From the NCBI GenBank assembly GCA_010093485.1, contig MU001505.1:1620809-1684808 (forward strand): 64,000 bases of DNA, written 5' to 3'. A program made the position numbers and the translations under genes. The stretch is from Karstenula rhodostoma CBS 690.94. Lineage: Eukaryota > Ascomycota > Dothideomycetes > Pleosporales > Didymosphaeriaceae. Numbering within the stretch: position 1 is the stretch's first letter; every line of letters starts with the position of its first letter. Shown piece by piece: positions 13,051-29,500 of this stretch. The notes below the pieces were generated by a model. That model saw nothing but the letters and a program-made list of their open reading frames with translations, ran no database searches and was not told where the DNA came from.

Positions 13051-13206
13051 CTATACCCTTTTTAGTTAGCCTGTGTACAGACGCTAGGCGCGCCTTAGCT
13101 ACTTTTTTAGTCCCCCTTTATTTGTATATTAGTAAAGTATAACGCGCCTTTTTATCCCCCTACTTTATTAAGTTACCCTACCTTATAGTGAATCTCTATA
13201 ATATAT
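13051..13206 (+). repeat. Dispersed ~155-bp repeat, copy A (RIP-mutated)
   Basis: It aligns along its whole length with copy E at 63,194-63,350. Nearly every difference is C-to-T or G-to-A in copy A, for example ctacgccc becoming ctataccc and cattggca becoming tattagta. One difference runs the other way, and one C run is a base shorter. Internally the repeat contains two related segments (gcgccttag...ggtccccc and gcgcctttttgtccccc). It is inverted relative to copy B. Confidence 0.85.
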
Positions 13207-13499
13207 ATAACTATATACTAATTATATAAATATATATAAGTATATATAAGTATATATAAATAAATTTATAATAATTTAATATAATTTACTATAATTACTA
13301 TAGCCTAAGAAATTATAAAGTTTACTACTATAGCCTTTAATTAGTAATTAATCTCTATTAGTATATTTTAATATTATATTTTAATATTATTAGCTCTTTA
13401 TTTTAATATTAGTTTAAATTACTATAGTTTATTATATATATTTTATTTATAATATATATTTCTATTTTAAAATAACTTTTATTATTAATATTTATATTT

Positions 13500-16400
13500 T
13501 TATTTATATTATAATCTCTTTACTTTATACTTTAGTCTAATACTATTTTTTACTACTTATACTAGCTATTATATTATTATTCTTTTTAGAAATATTTATA
13601 TTTATAGTATCCTTTATAATAATTTTATTAATTTTTTTTAAAAATTATTTATATTTTATTATATATATATCTATCTAGCTATTTATATTATAAAATAGTA
13701 AAGTAATTATTTCTAACTCTTTCTATCCTATATATATAGGTTTTTAAATAAATTATTTAAACTTTTTAATTTTTAGTAGTAGTAAATTAATAAGTATAAT
13801 ATTTACTTTTACTAAATTAATACCCTTAGTATATAAGTTAGTATTAAATATAATAACTTTTAGTATACTATCTAGATTATTAAATATATTAACTATAATT
13901 TACTACTCTAAAAATATAAAATTATTATAAATAAATATAATATTTATTTTATTATTTATAGCTTAGTTTATAGAGTAAAGTTTAGTAGTTATATCTATTA
14001 TACTATATAGTAGATTCTAGATATCCTATTATTATTAGTATAATAACTTATAGTAATATATAGTATATTTATAATAATATAAAAGAGGGTTATAATAGAT
14101 ATTTTAATTCTAAATAATATTTTATTTTAGTAAGACTTTCTATTAGGGCTAAGTCCTAATTATTAACTTTTTATAGTTTTTTTTACTTTATAAATATACT
14201 CTCTAATCTAGACCTATTTTATATTACCCTTAACTACTTTATTAAAATATATAAAGAGTAGGAAAGTTTAGATATTCTTATAAACTAAGTTAAAATTATT
14301 AGTATAGATATTAATATTATACTCTTTATAGAATTATATTAGTAATAGTAAAGTATTTATAATATAGAGATTATAATAAAATTTTAGTATACTAATATTA
14401 ATAACCCTATTTTCTTTTATTATAATATAGTCCTTTTATTCTTTCTATACTATCTAAATTATATTTTAAAATACTTCTCTATTTACTATATTATATTTAA
14501 TAGATATATTTTACTAAATAAAATTAATATTAGTAATTTATAGTAAAAACTTTCTATTAAGTCTCTTTATAAACTTATTATACTTAATAAATAAAGTCTA
14601 TATAATATTAGTTATTATTTTACTATATTTAATAAATTTAGGGTTTTAAAATATATTATATATTTAATTTATTTTCTTTATATTATAAGCTATTTATATA
14701 TTACCTTTTTAAATTATATTAAATACTATAGGTAGCTTTTTATAAAGGTATAGTAGTATTTTTTACCTTATAAATTTCTAAGTACTAATAGTTTTTTACT
14801 TAACTATACTATATTTATAGATAAGGTACTAGAGAATACTAATATACTTTATTCTATATACTTTATTTAGGAAGTTATCTATATTACTAGATTATTAGAA
14901 CTTCTAAGCTATAAAATAGAAAAAATAGTTTATAAAAATTCTAGTATTATTTTTATATATAGTATCTAATATAATCTAATAAATAGCTAGACTAAAGTTA
15001 TTTTAAACTATTTTTTAATACTAGAGTTTATATAGAATTTTAAATATTTTAGACTTTATTAAATAGATATTATAGCCTTTATTCTATATAATATTCTTTA
15101 TATTAATTAGGGCCTTATTTAGATTTATATAGTAGTTAGCTATAAGTATAATAGTTTTAGTCTTTTTAAACCTCTATTATATAATTTATAGTATAAATAA
15201 AATATAGACTATTTATATCTTTAAATTTAATTTCTAGAATATTATATTACTTAATATCTTTATTAAGGGGGGGCTATACTCTATATAAGTATTTACCTTA
15301 TATTATATTATAAATTTTCTTTTAAACTTATAAAAGTTATATATTTATTTTAGACTTTTACTATTATCTATACTATTAACTAAATTATTATACTATAGTT
15401 TTATATATATAATAGCTAGCTTATTATTAAAAAGCTCTAAAAAAACTATAATATTTATTATTTCTTATAGAGATAGTAGTATAAAGCCTTTAAATAAACT
15501 ATATTATTATAGTTATTTATATTTTATATTCTCTTTATTCTATTATACCTTCTATTAATAGTATATTTTAAGTTAGTTATATATAATATATTTTATTAAT
15601 TTATATTTAATTATAAAATAGAATAGTAGTATTTTATATTTTATTATAGGGGCCTAGTATAATAGACTTAGTATAATATTTATCTAATTACTACTAGTAT
15701 TTATAATTATAAAAAACTAATTATATTCTATTAGTATTTTATATATATATATTTAAGAATATAATAAGTATAGATAAGGGAATAGATATAAATCTTAGTT
15801 TAAATAAATACTATTCTAGCCTTTTTATAAATAAGGCTTTACTAGAAGGCCCTATTAATATTACTAAATACTAAAATATTATTAAATAATTTAGTATTTT
15901 ATAATAAAATTTAGAAGGTATAGATATAACTTCCCTATACTAGGTCTAAATCTATTACTACTACCTCTAAATATTTAAATAACTATCTTAGCTAGTATTA
16001 TCTATTAGTAGGTAGATATTTCTACTCTAGATATAAGGTTCTATATTAAGGGAAATAAAATTAGTTTATAGGATATTATAAATATATCTTTATTAAGTAT
16101 AAATATATTAACTATTATAAAATATAACTCTATAGTTATTTAGATATATATCTAACTAAATTTAGTATTAATAATAGTATTTACCCTATATATAGTTATT
16201 AATATAGTTCTAGTAGGGTATAAATTTATAATAATTTATTATAATATATATTTAAATTTCTCTAACTATTCTTATATTAAACTCTATTTAAATTCTATAT
16301 TCTAGACTTTACTACTAGTAAATAAGTCTATTCTATTTACCTCTATAACTATTTTTACTCTATTTATATTTACTAGTATTAAATTATATAATAAAGTTAT

Positions 16401-19400
16401 ATATAGTAATAGTAATATTTATAGAGATAAATAGTTTATATTTATTATATAATTACTAGGGGTTTATAAACTTATCCTTAAGTTATAAACTAGTATATTA
16501 GAGTATAAGTTTAATAACTTATTATTATTATATAAATCTTTAAATAGACCTTATTACTTTTACTTAATATTTAAGAAATTAATAGTAGTAGAGGATAAAC
16601 TAGATAATATTTTTTATACTAATAGGCTAGGGCTATTAGATATTAGTTTACTATAATTTATACTAAATTTCTATTTATTAATACTAAACTTTTACCTTTT
16701 TACTTTAACTATATATTACTATTACTCTTTTAACTACTAGTCTTATTATAATAGTTATTAATAGCTTTATTAATAGGGCCTATATTATTTCTAATATCTT
16801 ATATTTAGATTTTACTATATAATTTAATAAGAGTCTTATTTAGTAAATTTATTAGTATAATATTATATAGAAGTAGGGTAAAAATATATATATCCTCTAG
16901 TATAATATTTAGGGAAACTACTATAATATTTTATTCTAATATTCTATTAACTAGTAATTACTATATTTTAGTTTATAATATAATAATAGTTCTAATCTTT
17001 TTTAATCTTAAAGTATTAGATAACTATATATTAAATTATACTATCTCTAGATTTAATATAATAAGGTTTATATAGGTAATATCCTTAAGTATATTAAATA
17101 TAATTAAGGTTAATCTAACCTTTTTATTTTCTTAGCTAGTTATTATAGGAATATAGTTATATTAGATAAAAGATAAAAACTAAATAAAAAAAACTCTTAA
17201 TTTCTTATTATATATCTAGAAGCTTAGTCTATTTTTACTAAAAGTATACTAGATATTTTAAATATAAGTTAGTAGACTAATATTAATATAAAATATATAA
17301 AATCTAGTTATATTAATTATACTAATACTTATAAAAAAGCTAACTAATTCTCTCTACTATATATTTTATAATAAGGTTAATATATTTTAACTTTAAGTTC
17401 TTTCTCTATTTACTATACTTATTATTAAATTTTTATATATATTTCTTAAACCCTATATTACTACTATCTAGATTCTAAGTATAGCTTTATTATATTAAAC
17501 CTTTACTTTCTCCTTATTCTAAAGTACTAAATAAGAATAATTCTAGAAAACTTTAAACTACTTATCTATTTATAGTTTAATAAGTACCTTATTATATATT
17601 ATTCTATAAATATCTATTTAAGGGGTATAACTAAATAATATTAAATCCTTATAAGTCTTATAAAGGGTATACTATATTATTTTACTCTATATACTAATCT
17701 ATTATTTTTATAGTTAAAGCCTACTTTTTATAATATTTTTAGATATTAATTATAGGTAGTCTACTACTATCTATTTATACTATTTTACTATATCTTTAAT
17801 TTAGACTATTATAGCTAGTCTTTACTTTACTATAGCTATAGATACCTATATAGTATATTAAAAATTAGTAGTATTATAAGGATTATATAGTATAAAAGAG
17901 GAGTATTAGTTTTTTATTATTATTATTCTATTTTATTTATTATATAAATTTAGTTTAGTAGCCTAATTTATTTTAAATTAGTATAATTATACTTTCTAGC
18001 TAATAGATAATACCTAGTATATTTTATACTATTTTACTATAAATTACTTTATTATATAGTATAATTCTATATTTTTACTAAATAGCTTTTATTTATATTC
18101 CTCTTTATTTATACTATATATATATTTATATTTCTATTCTATACTATCTATATTAGATTTAACTACTAAATAGTATAATAGATTACTATAATCTATAATA
18201 TTTATATTCTATTTTATAGTTATCTTTATACTACTAGACTATACTTTACCTATAAAGTTCTCTTACTAAAAGCTATAATAAACTACTATATCTTATAAAG
18301 TTAATTCTTTAGTATAATTTATTATAATATCTAGTATATTTATCTACTTATACTAGATATATATATAGTAGTATTTTATTTATTAAAAGAGTATAAAGAT
18401 TATAGTCTTTTATATACTATTACTATATAAAAGTATATAATATAAAGATTCTATACTATAAATTATAGTAAAAAATAGAATTTTATATTCTTATTATTAT
18501 TCTTTTATATATTAGTATCCCTATCTAGATATTATTAACTATCTATATTTTTATTCTTATTAACTACTATAACTAGTTATATAGCCTAACTAAGCTCCTC
18601 TAGTATACTAGTCTAGTTAGTAATAAGGTTTTATATTTCTAATAGAATAAATATATTTTCTTCTATACTCTAGAACTACTACCCTAATTATACTACTCTA
18701 TTAAATAGCTTATAGCTATATATCTTAATTATCTTTTATATTTTAATTTAGAATATACTATATTCTATACCCTTAAAAGTAAATCTATTAATTTAATTTT
18801 TTTTATAAAGGATAAGCTTTTTATTATCTAGAGACTAAATTAGATTTCTAGTATATAGTTAAATAATAGGGTTAGTAAACTATTAACTATAGTTATTATA
18901 TACTATAAAAAAAATTTTATTAAATTAAAAGGGCTAGTTCTCTTTAAGTTATATTTATATATCTTTCTTTATATACTAGTAATTAGATAAATATACTTTT
19001 ATTCTATATATACTATTAGTTACTAATTACTTTAGGGGTAATAGATAAGTATATTTTAGTATTATTATAGGGTCTCTATAAGCCTAATACTCTTATTTAT
19101 TTAAAAGAACTACCTACTATAAATAATTAAAAACTTTTAATATAATTTTATATTATTATAAAAGGATAACCTTTTTTATATATTCTATATTATTATATAT
19201 CTTATATTTTACTACTATAATAACTACTAGTTTATTTAAACTCTTTAAATAAAAGAGTATATCTAGAACTAAGTCTATTATCTTTATAATTATAGTAAAT
19301 ATAAGGTTAAATATAAATATATTATAGTTAAGAACTCTAGTAAATATATTAAGAATTACCTTACTACTATACTCTATAACGAGATTATAAAATATATAAA

Positions 19401-19690
19401 TATAGACTAGGTCTAGATCTAATAGACTAATACTATTTAATATTATAAGTATAAATATTATAGTTATAATTTATTAAAATAATTATAAAATAGTAGAGAA
19501 GGTATAGATTATTATAAGTAGGGAGGAAAAAAATAATAGTTTTATTTAAGTATAGTAACTATAAATTATAGTAGGTAATAGATATATTTATATATAGTTA
19601 ATAATTACTATATACCTATATACTATATATTACTAGAATAGTTTACTTACTATACTTTATTATATATTCTACTAAACTAGTTATAATAAG
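13500..19690. mobile_element. Decayed transposon, direct repeat copy 1 (~6.2 kb)
   Basis: This block aligns with 20,235-26,590 in the same orientation, offset about 6.73 kb at the left and 6.88 kb at the right. Landmarks shared by both copies include the stretches around 14,030-14,150 and 20,765-20,890, and 74 bases from 19,323 that match 26,207 onward with one difference. All frames are broken by TA-rich stops, so the element class and coding strand cannot be read. Confidence 0.75.
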
Positions 19691-20234
19691 TTAGTAAAAA
19701 GAATTATAAATCTTTATAAAGGTATAATTAAACTTAGTTCTAGTATTTTCTAGATTAGTACTCTTACCTACACTACTTATTTATAAAAACCTAATAATAA
19801 CTTTTAAGTTTTAGAAATCTTTCTATATTATTATAATTATTAGAGAATTCTAAATACTATAGCTAAATATAAGGGCTAAATAACTAAGAAATTATATTTT
19901 TAGTTAATTAAAGACTTTTATACTTTTTAAAGCTAGTATAAGGTTATTTTTATTATATATAACTATTAGAATATAATTAAAATATATATAAGAAAACCTA
20001 TATATTATATATAATAATTTAGTATAATTTTCTATAACTACTAGAAGTAATATTATATCTACTATTCTCTAGTTAATTATTCTCTACTAGTATATTTTAT
20101 TATTATATCTAGGTATTATTACTTCTTTATCTTAATATTAGGCTAAATTACTATAATTTACTATATATATTTTAGTCTAGATATTATATATAGGTCTACC
20201 TTAAACTAATTTTTATTACTACTTATACTTATTA

Positions 20235-23200
20235 TTATATTATATTCTCTTTACCTTATACCTTATTATAATATTATTCTTTACTATTTTAATTAATTAC
20301 TATAGTACTATCTTTCTTATAAATATCTATACCTTTAGTATTCTTTATAATTATTTTATTTATCTTTTCTAAAAATATTTTATACTCTATTATATATATA
20401 TCTACCTAATTATATATATTATAAAATAGTACTATATATATCTTTAACTCTTTCTATTCTATATATATAGGTTTCTAAATAAACTATTTATATATTTTAA
20501 TTTTTAGTAGTAGTAAGTTAAAAATTACTATATTTACTTCTACTAGATTAATCCCCTTAGTATATAAGGGTATATTAGCTATAATAATCTTTAATAGACT
20601 ATTAATATTATTAAATATATTAATTATAACCTACTACTCTAGAAATATAAGACTATTATAAATTAGAAAGACTTTAAATTTTATCTCTATAGTATTATCT
20701 ATAGATTAAGATTTAATAGTTATATTTATTTAACTATATAGTAATTTTTAAATACCTTATTATTATTAGTATAGTAACTTATAGTAATATATAGTATACT
20801 TATAATAGTATAGAGAAGAACTATAATAAATATTTTAGTACTAAGTAGTATTTTATTTTAGTAGAGCTTTCTATTAGAACTAAAACCTAAATTTTTACTT
20901 TTTTTTATATTCTCTACTTTAAGAATATATTTTCTAATTTTAATTTATTTTATATTACCCTTTATTACTTTATTAAAGTATATAAAGAGTATAGAGTTTT
21001 TAAAATTATTATAGATTAAATAGAATTTATTAATATAAGTATTAATACTATATATTTTATAGAACTATATTAGTAATAGTAAAGTACTTATAATATAGAG
21101 GTTATAGTATAATTTAAATATACTAATATTAATAGTTCTACTTTTATTAATTATAATATTCTCTTTTTTCTTCTATACTATTTAAATAGTATTTTAGAGA
21201 ACTACTCTATTTATTTTATTATATTAGATAATAATATTCTACTAGATAAGTTCTATTTAGACTATTTATAATAAAGACTTTTTATTAAATTTTAGTATAT
21301 ACTTATTATATTTAATAAATAGAGTCTATATAATATATACTATAGTTTTACTATAATTAATAAACTTAGTATTTTAGAGTATATTATATTTTTAGCCTAT
21401 CTTCTTTATATTATAACCTACTTAGATATTTCCCTTTTAAATTATATTAAAAATTCTAGTTAGCCTTTTATAAAGGTATTATAGTAACTTTATTTCTTAA
21501 ACTTACTAATTATTAATAATACTTTATTTAGCTAGACTATATTTATATAAAAGGTACTAGAGAATAATATTATATTTTACCCTATATATTTTATTTAGGA
21601 AGCTATTCTTATACTTAGGTTACTAGAACTTTTATACTATAAAATAGGAGAAGTAGTTTATAAATATTCTAGATCTATTTTTATATAGGGTTCCTAATAT
21701 AATCTAATAAACTATAGGGCTAAAGTTATTTTAAACTATCTTTATATACTAGAGTCTACTTAAAGACTTAAATATTTAAAACTTTATAAAATAAATATTA
21801 TAACCTTTATTCTATATAATATCTCTAATATTAATTAAAATTTTATTTAACTTTATATTCTTTTTATTTTTAGTTATTATAGCCTTAGTCTTTTTAATTT
21901 ATTAGTATATAACTTATAGTATAAATAAAGTATAAAATACCTCTATCTTTATATTTAACCCCTAGAATATTATATTTTCTAGTATATTTATTAGATTTAG
22001 GCTATATAATATAGGAGTATTTATTTTATATTATACTATAATTTTTTCTTTAAACTCCTTAAAATTATATATCTAACTTAGACTTTTATTATTATTTTTA
22101 CTAATAATAATATTACTATACTATAACTTTATATATATAATAGCTAGCTTATTTTTAAAGAATTTAGAGAATAGAATAATATTTATTAGTTCTTATAGGG
22201 CTAATAATATAAAGCCTTTAAGTAAGTTATATTATTATAGTTATTTATACTTTATATTTTCTTTATTCTATTATACCTTCTATTAGTAGTATATTTTAAA
22301 TTAGTTATATATAATATATTTTATTAGTTTATATTTAATTATAAAGTAGAATAGTAATATCTTATATTCTATTATAGGGGCCTAGTATAATAGATTTAAT
22401 ATAATATTTATCTAGTTACTACTAGTATTTATAACTATAAGAAGCTAATTATATTTTATTAGTATCTTATATATATATATCTAAAACTATATTAAATATA
22501 AATAAAGAAGTAGGTATATATTCTAGTTTAAATAAAAACTATTCTAGTCTTTTTATAAATAAGTCTTTACTAAATAGTTATTTTAATACTATTAGATACT
22601 TATATTCTATTAAGTAATCTAGTACTTTATAATAAACCTTACTAGATATAAATATAACTTCTCTATACTAGATCTAGATTTATTACTACTACCTCTAAAT
22701 ATTTTATTTTATATAACTATTTTAGTTAGTACTATTTATTAGTAGGCGAATATTTCTATTCTAAGTATAAAATTCTATATAAATAGAAATAGAATTTATT
22801 TATATAATATTATTAAAATATTCTTATTAAGTATAAATATTTTAGCTATTTTAAGGTATAATTTAGGGGTTATTTAGATATATACCTAGCTAAGTTTAGT
22901 ATTAATAGTAGTATTTACCCTATATATAGTTATTAGTATTATTCTATCTAGATAATAATTTATAGTAACTTACTATAATATATATCTAAGTTTCTCTAAC
23001 TATTTCTATATTAAGATTTATTTAAATTCTATATCTAGGGTCTTACTATTAGTAAATAGGTCTATTTTATTTATTATTATAAGTATTTTTACTTTATCTA
23101 TATTTATTAGTAATAGGTTATATAGTATTATTATATATAGTAATAGTAATCTTTATAGAGATAAATAGTATATACTTACTAAATTATTACTAGAAACTTA

Positions 23201-26200
23201 TAAATATACTAATAAGTCGCGAGCTAGTATAAAAGAATATAAAATTAATAATTTATTATTACTATCTAAATTTTTAAATAGTCCTTATTACTTTTACTTA
23301 GTATTTAAGAAATTAATAGTAGTAAAGGATAAACTAAATAATATCCTTTATATTAATAAACTAAAGGCTATTAGATATTAGTTTATTATAATTTATACTA
23401 AATTTCTATCTATAAATACTAGATTTTTACCTTTTTATACTAGTTATATATAACTATTACTCTCTTAACTATTAATATTATTATACTAGCTATAAACTAT
23501 TTTATCCCTAATATCTTATTATTAGAGTTTATTATATAGTTTAATAAGAGTCTTATCTAGTAGATTTATTAGTATAATATTATAAAAAAGTGGGGTAAGA
23601 ATATATATACCCTCTAGTATAATATTTAAAGAAGTAATTATAATATTTTATTTTAATACCCTATCTACTACTTATTATTATATTTTAGTCTATAGTATAG
23701 TAGTAGTCCTAATCTTTCTTAATATTATAATACTAAGTAACTATAAATTAAACTATACTATTTCTAGACCTAGTATACTAAGGTTTTTATTAGTAATATC
23801 CTTTAATATATTAAGTATAATTAAGATTAATTTAATCTCTCTATCTTTTTAGCTAGTTATTATAGAAATATAATTAGGTTAAATAAATAATAAAAATTAA
23901 ATAGAGAAAACTCTTATACTTTTATTATATATTTAAAAGTTTACTTTATTTATACTAAAAGAGTACTAGTTATTTTTAGTATAAATTATTAAATTAGTAT
24001 TAAAGTAAAGTATATAAAATATAGTTATATTAATTATACTAGTACTTATAATAAAACTAATTAATTCTATATATTTTAGAATTTATAATAGAGTTAATAT
24101 ATTTAGGCTTCTAAATTTTCCTTTATTTACTATACCTATTATTAGGACTTTCTATTTACTCCTTATTATCTATAATACTATTATCTAGATTCTAAATATA
24201 ACTCTATTATATTAAATCTTTACCTTCTCTTTATTCTAAAGTACTAAATAAGGGTAATTCTAGAAAATCTTAAACTATTTATTTATTTATAGTTTACTAA
24301 GTACTTTATTATATACTATCTTATAAATATCTATTTAAGGGGTATAACTAAATAATATTAGATTCTTATAAATTTTATAGAGAGTATACTATATTATTTT
24401 ACCCTATATACTAATCTATAATTTTTATAGTTAAAGTCTAACTATTATAATACTCTTAGATATTTATTATTAGTAGTTTATTACTATCTACTTATACTAT
24501 TCTACTATACTTTTAAACTAGACTATTATAGTCTATTTTTATTTTACTATAACTATAAATATATATATAGTATATTAAAAATAGATAATATTATAAAAAT
24601 TATATAGTATAAAAAAAAAATATTAGTTTATTATTATTATACTATATTATAGAGTTATTTAGTATAAAAGAGAAGGTTTAGTTTATTATTATTACTCTAT
24701 ATTAATTATTACGTAACCTTAGCTTAATAATCTAACCTACTTTAAACTAGTATAGTTACCCTCTTTTACTAATAAATAATACTACTATTTACTACTACTA
24801 CTTTTACTATAAATTACTTTATTATATAGTATAATTCTATATTATTACTAAATTACCCCTACTTATATTTCTCTCTATTTATATTATAGGTATATTTATA
24901 TTCCTATACTATACTATTTATATTAGATTTAACTACTAAGTAGTATAATAAATTACTATAACTTCTAATATTTCTATTCTATTTTATAGTTATTTTTATA
25001 CTATTAGATTATATTTTATTTATAAGATTCTCTTATTAAATATTATAATAAATTACTATATCTTATAAGATAAATTCTTTAGTATTAACTATTATAATAT
25101 CTAGTATATCTATATACTTATACTAGATATATATATAATAGTATTTTATTTATTAAAAAAATATAAAGATAATAGTTTTTTATATATTTTTACTATAGAA
25201 GGGTATATAGTATAAAAACTCTATACTATAAATTATAGTAAAAAGTAGAATTTTATATTTTTATTATTAGCCTTCTATATATTAGTATCTCTATCCCGAT
25301 ATTACTATATTATTTATATTACTAGTCTAGATAGTTTTTCTAATTTAATATATATACTATATAATTACTATATCTAAAATAGTTATTAGTATACTATAGT
25401 ATATATAAATATAGAAAGTATATTATATATATTTTTATTTTTATTAATTATTATAACTAGTTATATAGTCTAACTAAGTTCCTTTAGTATATAAGTCTAG
25501 TTAGTAATAAGACTCTATATTTCTAATAGAATAAAAATATCCTCTATTATATTCTAGAATTACTATTTTAATTTTATTACTTTATTAAATAGTTTATAGT
25601 TATATATTTCTATTACCTTCTATATTTTAATCTAAAATATACTATACTCTATACTTTTATAAATAAATCTATTAATTTAATTTTTTTTATAGAGGATAAG
25701 TTTTATATTATTTATAAACTAAATTAGATTTCTAGTATATAGCTAGATAATAAAGTTAGTAAGTTATTAGCTATAACTATTATATACTATAATAAGGATT
25801 TTATTAAATTAAAAGGACTAGTTCTCTTTAAATAATACTTATATATTCTTTTTTATATACTAGTATTTAGATATATACTCTTTAATTCTATATATACTAT
25901 TAGTTATTAATTACTTCTAAAGTAGTAGATAAGTATATTTTAGTATTACTATAAAATTTTTATAGGCCTAATCCTCTTATTATTTTAAAAGAATTATCTA
26001 CTATAAATAGTTAAAAACTTCTAGTAAAATTCCTAATCTTTATAAGATAATACCCTTTTTTATTTATTTTATTTTATTATATATTTTATTTTTTACTATT
26101 ATAATAGCTACTAGTTTATCTAAGCCTTTTAAATAGGAGAGTATATCTAGATATAAGTTTATTATCTCTCTAATTATAATAAATATAGGATTAAATATAG

Positions 26201-26590
26201 ATATATTATAGTTAAGAACTCTAGTAAATATATTAAGGATTACCTTACTACTATACTCTATAACGAGATTATAAAATATACTAATATAGGTTAAATCTAA
26301 TAGGGTAATACTTACTAGTATTATAAGTATAGATATTATAGTTATAATTTATTAAAATAATTATAAAATAGTAGAGAAGATATAGATTATTATAAATAAA
26401 GAGAAAAAAAGTAATAGTTTTAGTTAAGTATAGTAATTATAAATTATAGTAAATAGTAGATATATTTATATATAATAAATAATTACTATTTACCCACGTA
26501 TTATATATTACTAGAGTAGCTTACTTACTATATTTTATTATATATACTACTAAGCTAGTTATAATAGGTTAATATAATTTATAGTAAATA
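20235..26590. mobile_element. Decayed transposon, direct repeat copy 2 (~6.35 kb)
   Basis: This is the second copy of the element at 13,500-19,690, in direct orientation with about 0.5 kb between the two. It is about 150 bp longer, mostly because of an extra ~110 bp near 25,320-25,440 that copy 1 lacks at about 18,540. RIP has degraded both copies heavily. The two differ mainly by transitions, as expected if both were mutated from near-identical parents. Confidence 0.75.
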
Positions 26591-29500
26591 TTACTATACC
26601 TATTATATATCTTACTAAAGTAAAAACTAATTTACTAATATAAGGATATAAATATATATCTATAAATAATATTTTAATAAAATATTTTAGATAGTAGTTA
26701 TAATATTTATTATTATACCTCTTTTATTAGAAGAAGTATCTATTTCTACTATTAAAATTAATATTTATATAGCTACTAAGGTTATTATTAATATAGTTAC
26801 TAGATATATTATTACTAAACTAGTAGTAATTATAAAATTCTAGTAGAAAAAAACCCTATAGCTTTTCTACTATTAAGAAATTCTATCCCCTTTTCCCCTA
26901 GAAGTTCTTCTATTTCCCTCTACTTTTTAAAAAGAATTCTAAATTACCTCTTCCCTATCTACTTTATACTAGCCCTATATTTTTAAATACTTTTATAAAG
27001 TATATAGAGGTTCTTTAATACTAATTAGTTAGTATTACTAGAAGACTAGTATATTACTATTATATATTAATACTATACTATTATATAAGGAATATAGTAT
27101 AACTTAGTATTAAAAAGGTCTTTATTAAGAATTTAGTAAAAAAGATACTTTAATAATCTCTATTATAGAGAATTATTAATAATTAATTTTATAGTAACCT
27201 ACTATAATTTTATTTATTAAAAATATCCTTATATCTAATCTTAGAATTAAAGTTAAAGTTAAATTCTATTTTTAGTTTCCTTTATACTCTTAATAAAGTC
27301 TTATTATTAAAATATAAACTACCTATTATATACTAAAAATACTTTCTTATAAAGTAATTATAATAACTCTTACTAATTACTATTTTTAAGAAATCTCTAA
27401 AGTAATATATAGTAATATCTATAATACTAGAAAATTTATTAGAATAAAGTTTTATATATAATTTAATAACCTTAATTTACTATAATAGATATTTAGCTTA
27501 ATTAGCTTATAGAAACTTATAAAATATTATATTTAACTAGCTATAGAATATATACTATATAGGTTTTATATCTCTATATATTTTAGGTAATATATAAAAA
27601 AAATTAAGGTTTTACTAAAAAAAAATTTAATTTTTAAATATAATAAATATAGGCTTAGTATATATAATATTACTATATAAATATATTAAATATATTAAAA
27701 GTAGTATATAAATTACTATAGTTTATAGTAAATAATTATATATTATATTTTATATCTACTTAGTATATATTAGAGTATTTTATATAAATATAAATTTTAT
27801 TTTTAGCCTCTAGTATATATATAGCTAAATATTAAAAAGCTAGTCTAGATTAAATATATATTACTCGTGGTATATAAAGACTAGAAGATAGATTATAAAT
27901 TATTAATAATAAATATAGTAAAATATTCTAATAAATTATAATATTAATATAATTATAAAATCTATATAGCTAAATCTATACTATTTATACCTAATATAAA
28001 TTAAATAAATAGCCTATTAAATATAAATCTATATAATAATAATATAAACTATAATAGTAAAAATAATAATAGTAAGGTATATATTAAAGGTAATAATAAT
28101 AAGATAAATACTAAAACTAGTAGTAATATTAAAAACTATAGTATATAGAGTTTTAATATAATATTAGTATATAGATATTATAAAAATATTAATTATATTA
28201 CTAGTAATTATTAATAGATAGCTTTAATATTCTTATATATAGTAAGTACTTTAGTTATAAGTAATTACTAGATTTTTAAGAATATTATTAGTTAGTAAGT
28301 AGATACCCCTATATATAAATTATTCTATTAGTTATAATAAAAATATTATTTTCTAGTATATATACTAGTATATAGTATACTAATAGGAAGTTATAGTAAT
28401 AATCTATATATACTATTTAAAAATAAAATAAGCTATATATTTACTAAATAGTTATATAATATTTAGTATACTAAAGGAAATATTAATCTTTTATTTATAA
28501 ATAAGTATCTATTAAACTTTTTATTTAATATATAGTTTTAAAATACTAAATAGTAGTATATATTTCTAGATAATATTAAAATAGATATTATTAATTATAG
28601 TTAAAAAGAATATTCTATATATCTATCTATCTAGAATAAGGTACTTAATAAAATCTAGATTAGAGGAATAGAATAACTTCTTTTATAGAATATACTTAGG
28701 ATAATAGAGTTTTAGATTAGGTTTAAGCTATTTAAAAAATACTTAATATATATTCTAAAGTAAATACTAAAGAATATAATTAATAGTAATAGTTTTTATT
28801 ATAAAATAAGAATATATATAGACTTATAAAACTCTAATTAATAATAAAATATATAAATATAATTATCTAATAATTCTACTATTATATTTATTATAATTAG
28901 AGTTAATAAAATATAACTTAGTAACTATTAGAATAATTAGATAGTATAACTAGTATATATATTAATAGGTAATCTAGATATATATATCTAATAATTAAAA
29001 AAGGTTCTAGGTAATATCCTTACTACTATACTATTAATTATTAAGTAGTATAATAGAGATATTACTATAAATATATACTATAAAATAATAGTAAAATTAT
29101 TAAATTATAAGTACTATTAGCTAGTTATATAATACTATCTAATATCTATTTATATAATTATTAAATATATTAGCTAAATAGATATATATATAAAATATAT
29201 AGATAGAATAAAAAAAATATACTATTTAATTATTTATAGAATTATAGTAGACTATAAAGAATAGATAATAATAATAAAAATAAAAATAAAATAATACTAT
29301 ATAGTATATTAAATATTACTAGAAATATAAAATATAATAGTATATATCTACTATATAGATAAAATATTTATAGAGTATATATTATATTACTTTTATAAGA
29401 GTACTATTAATATAATATAGAGAATAAAATAAAATAATATATAAAATTTATATCTAGAGTATATATACTAGATTAAAAACTTTATATAGGGGTTTCTATT

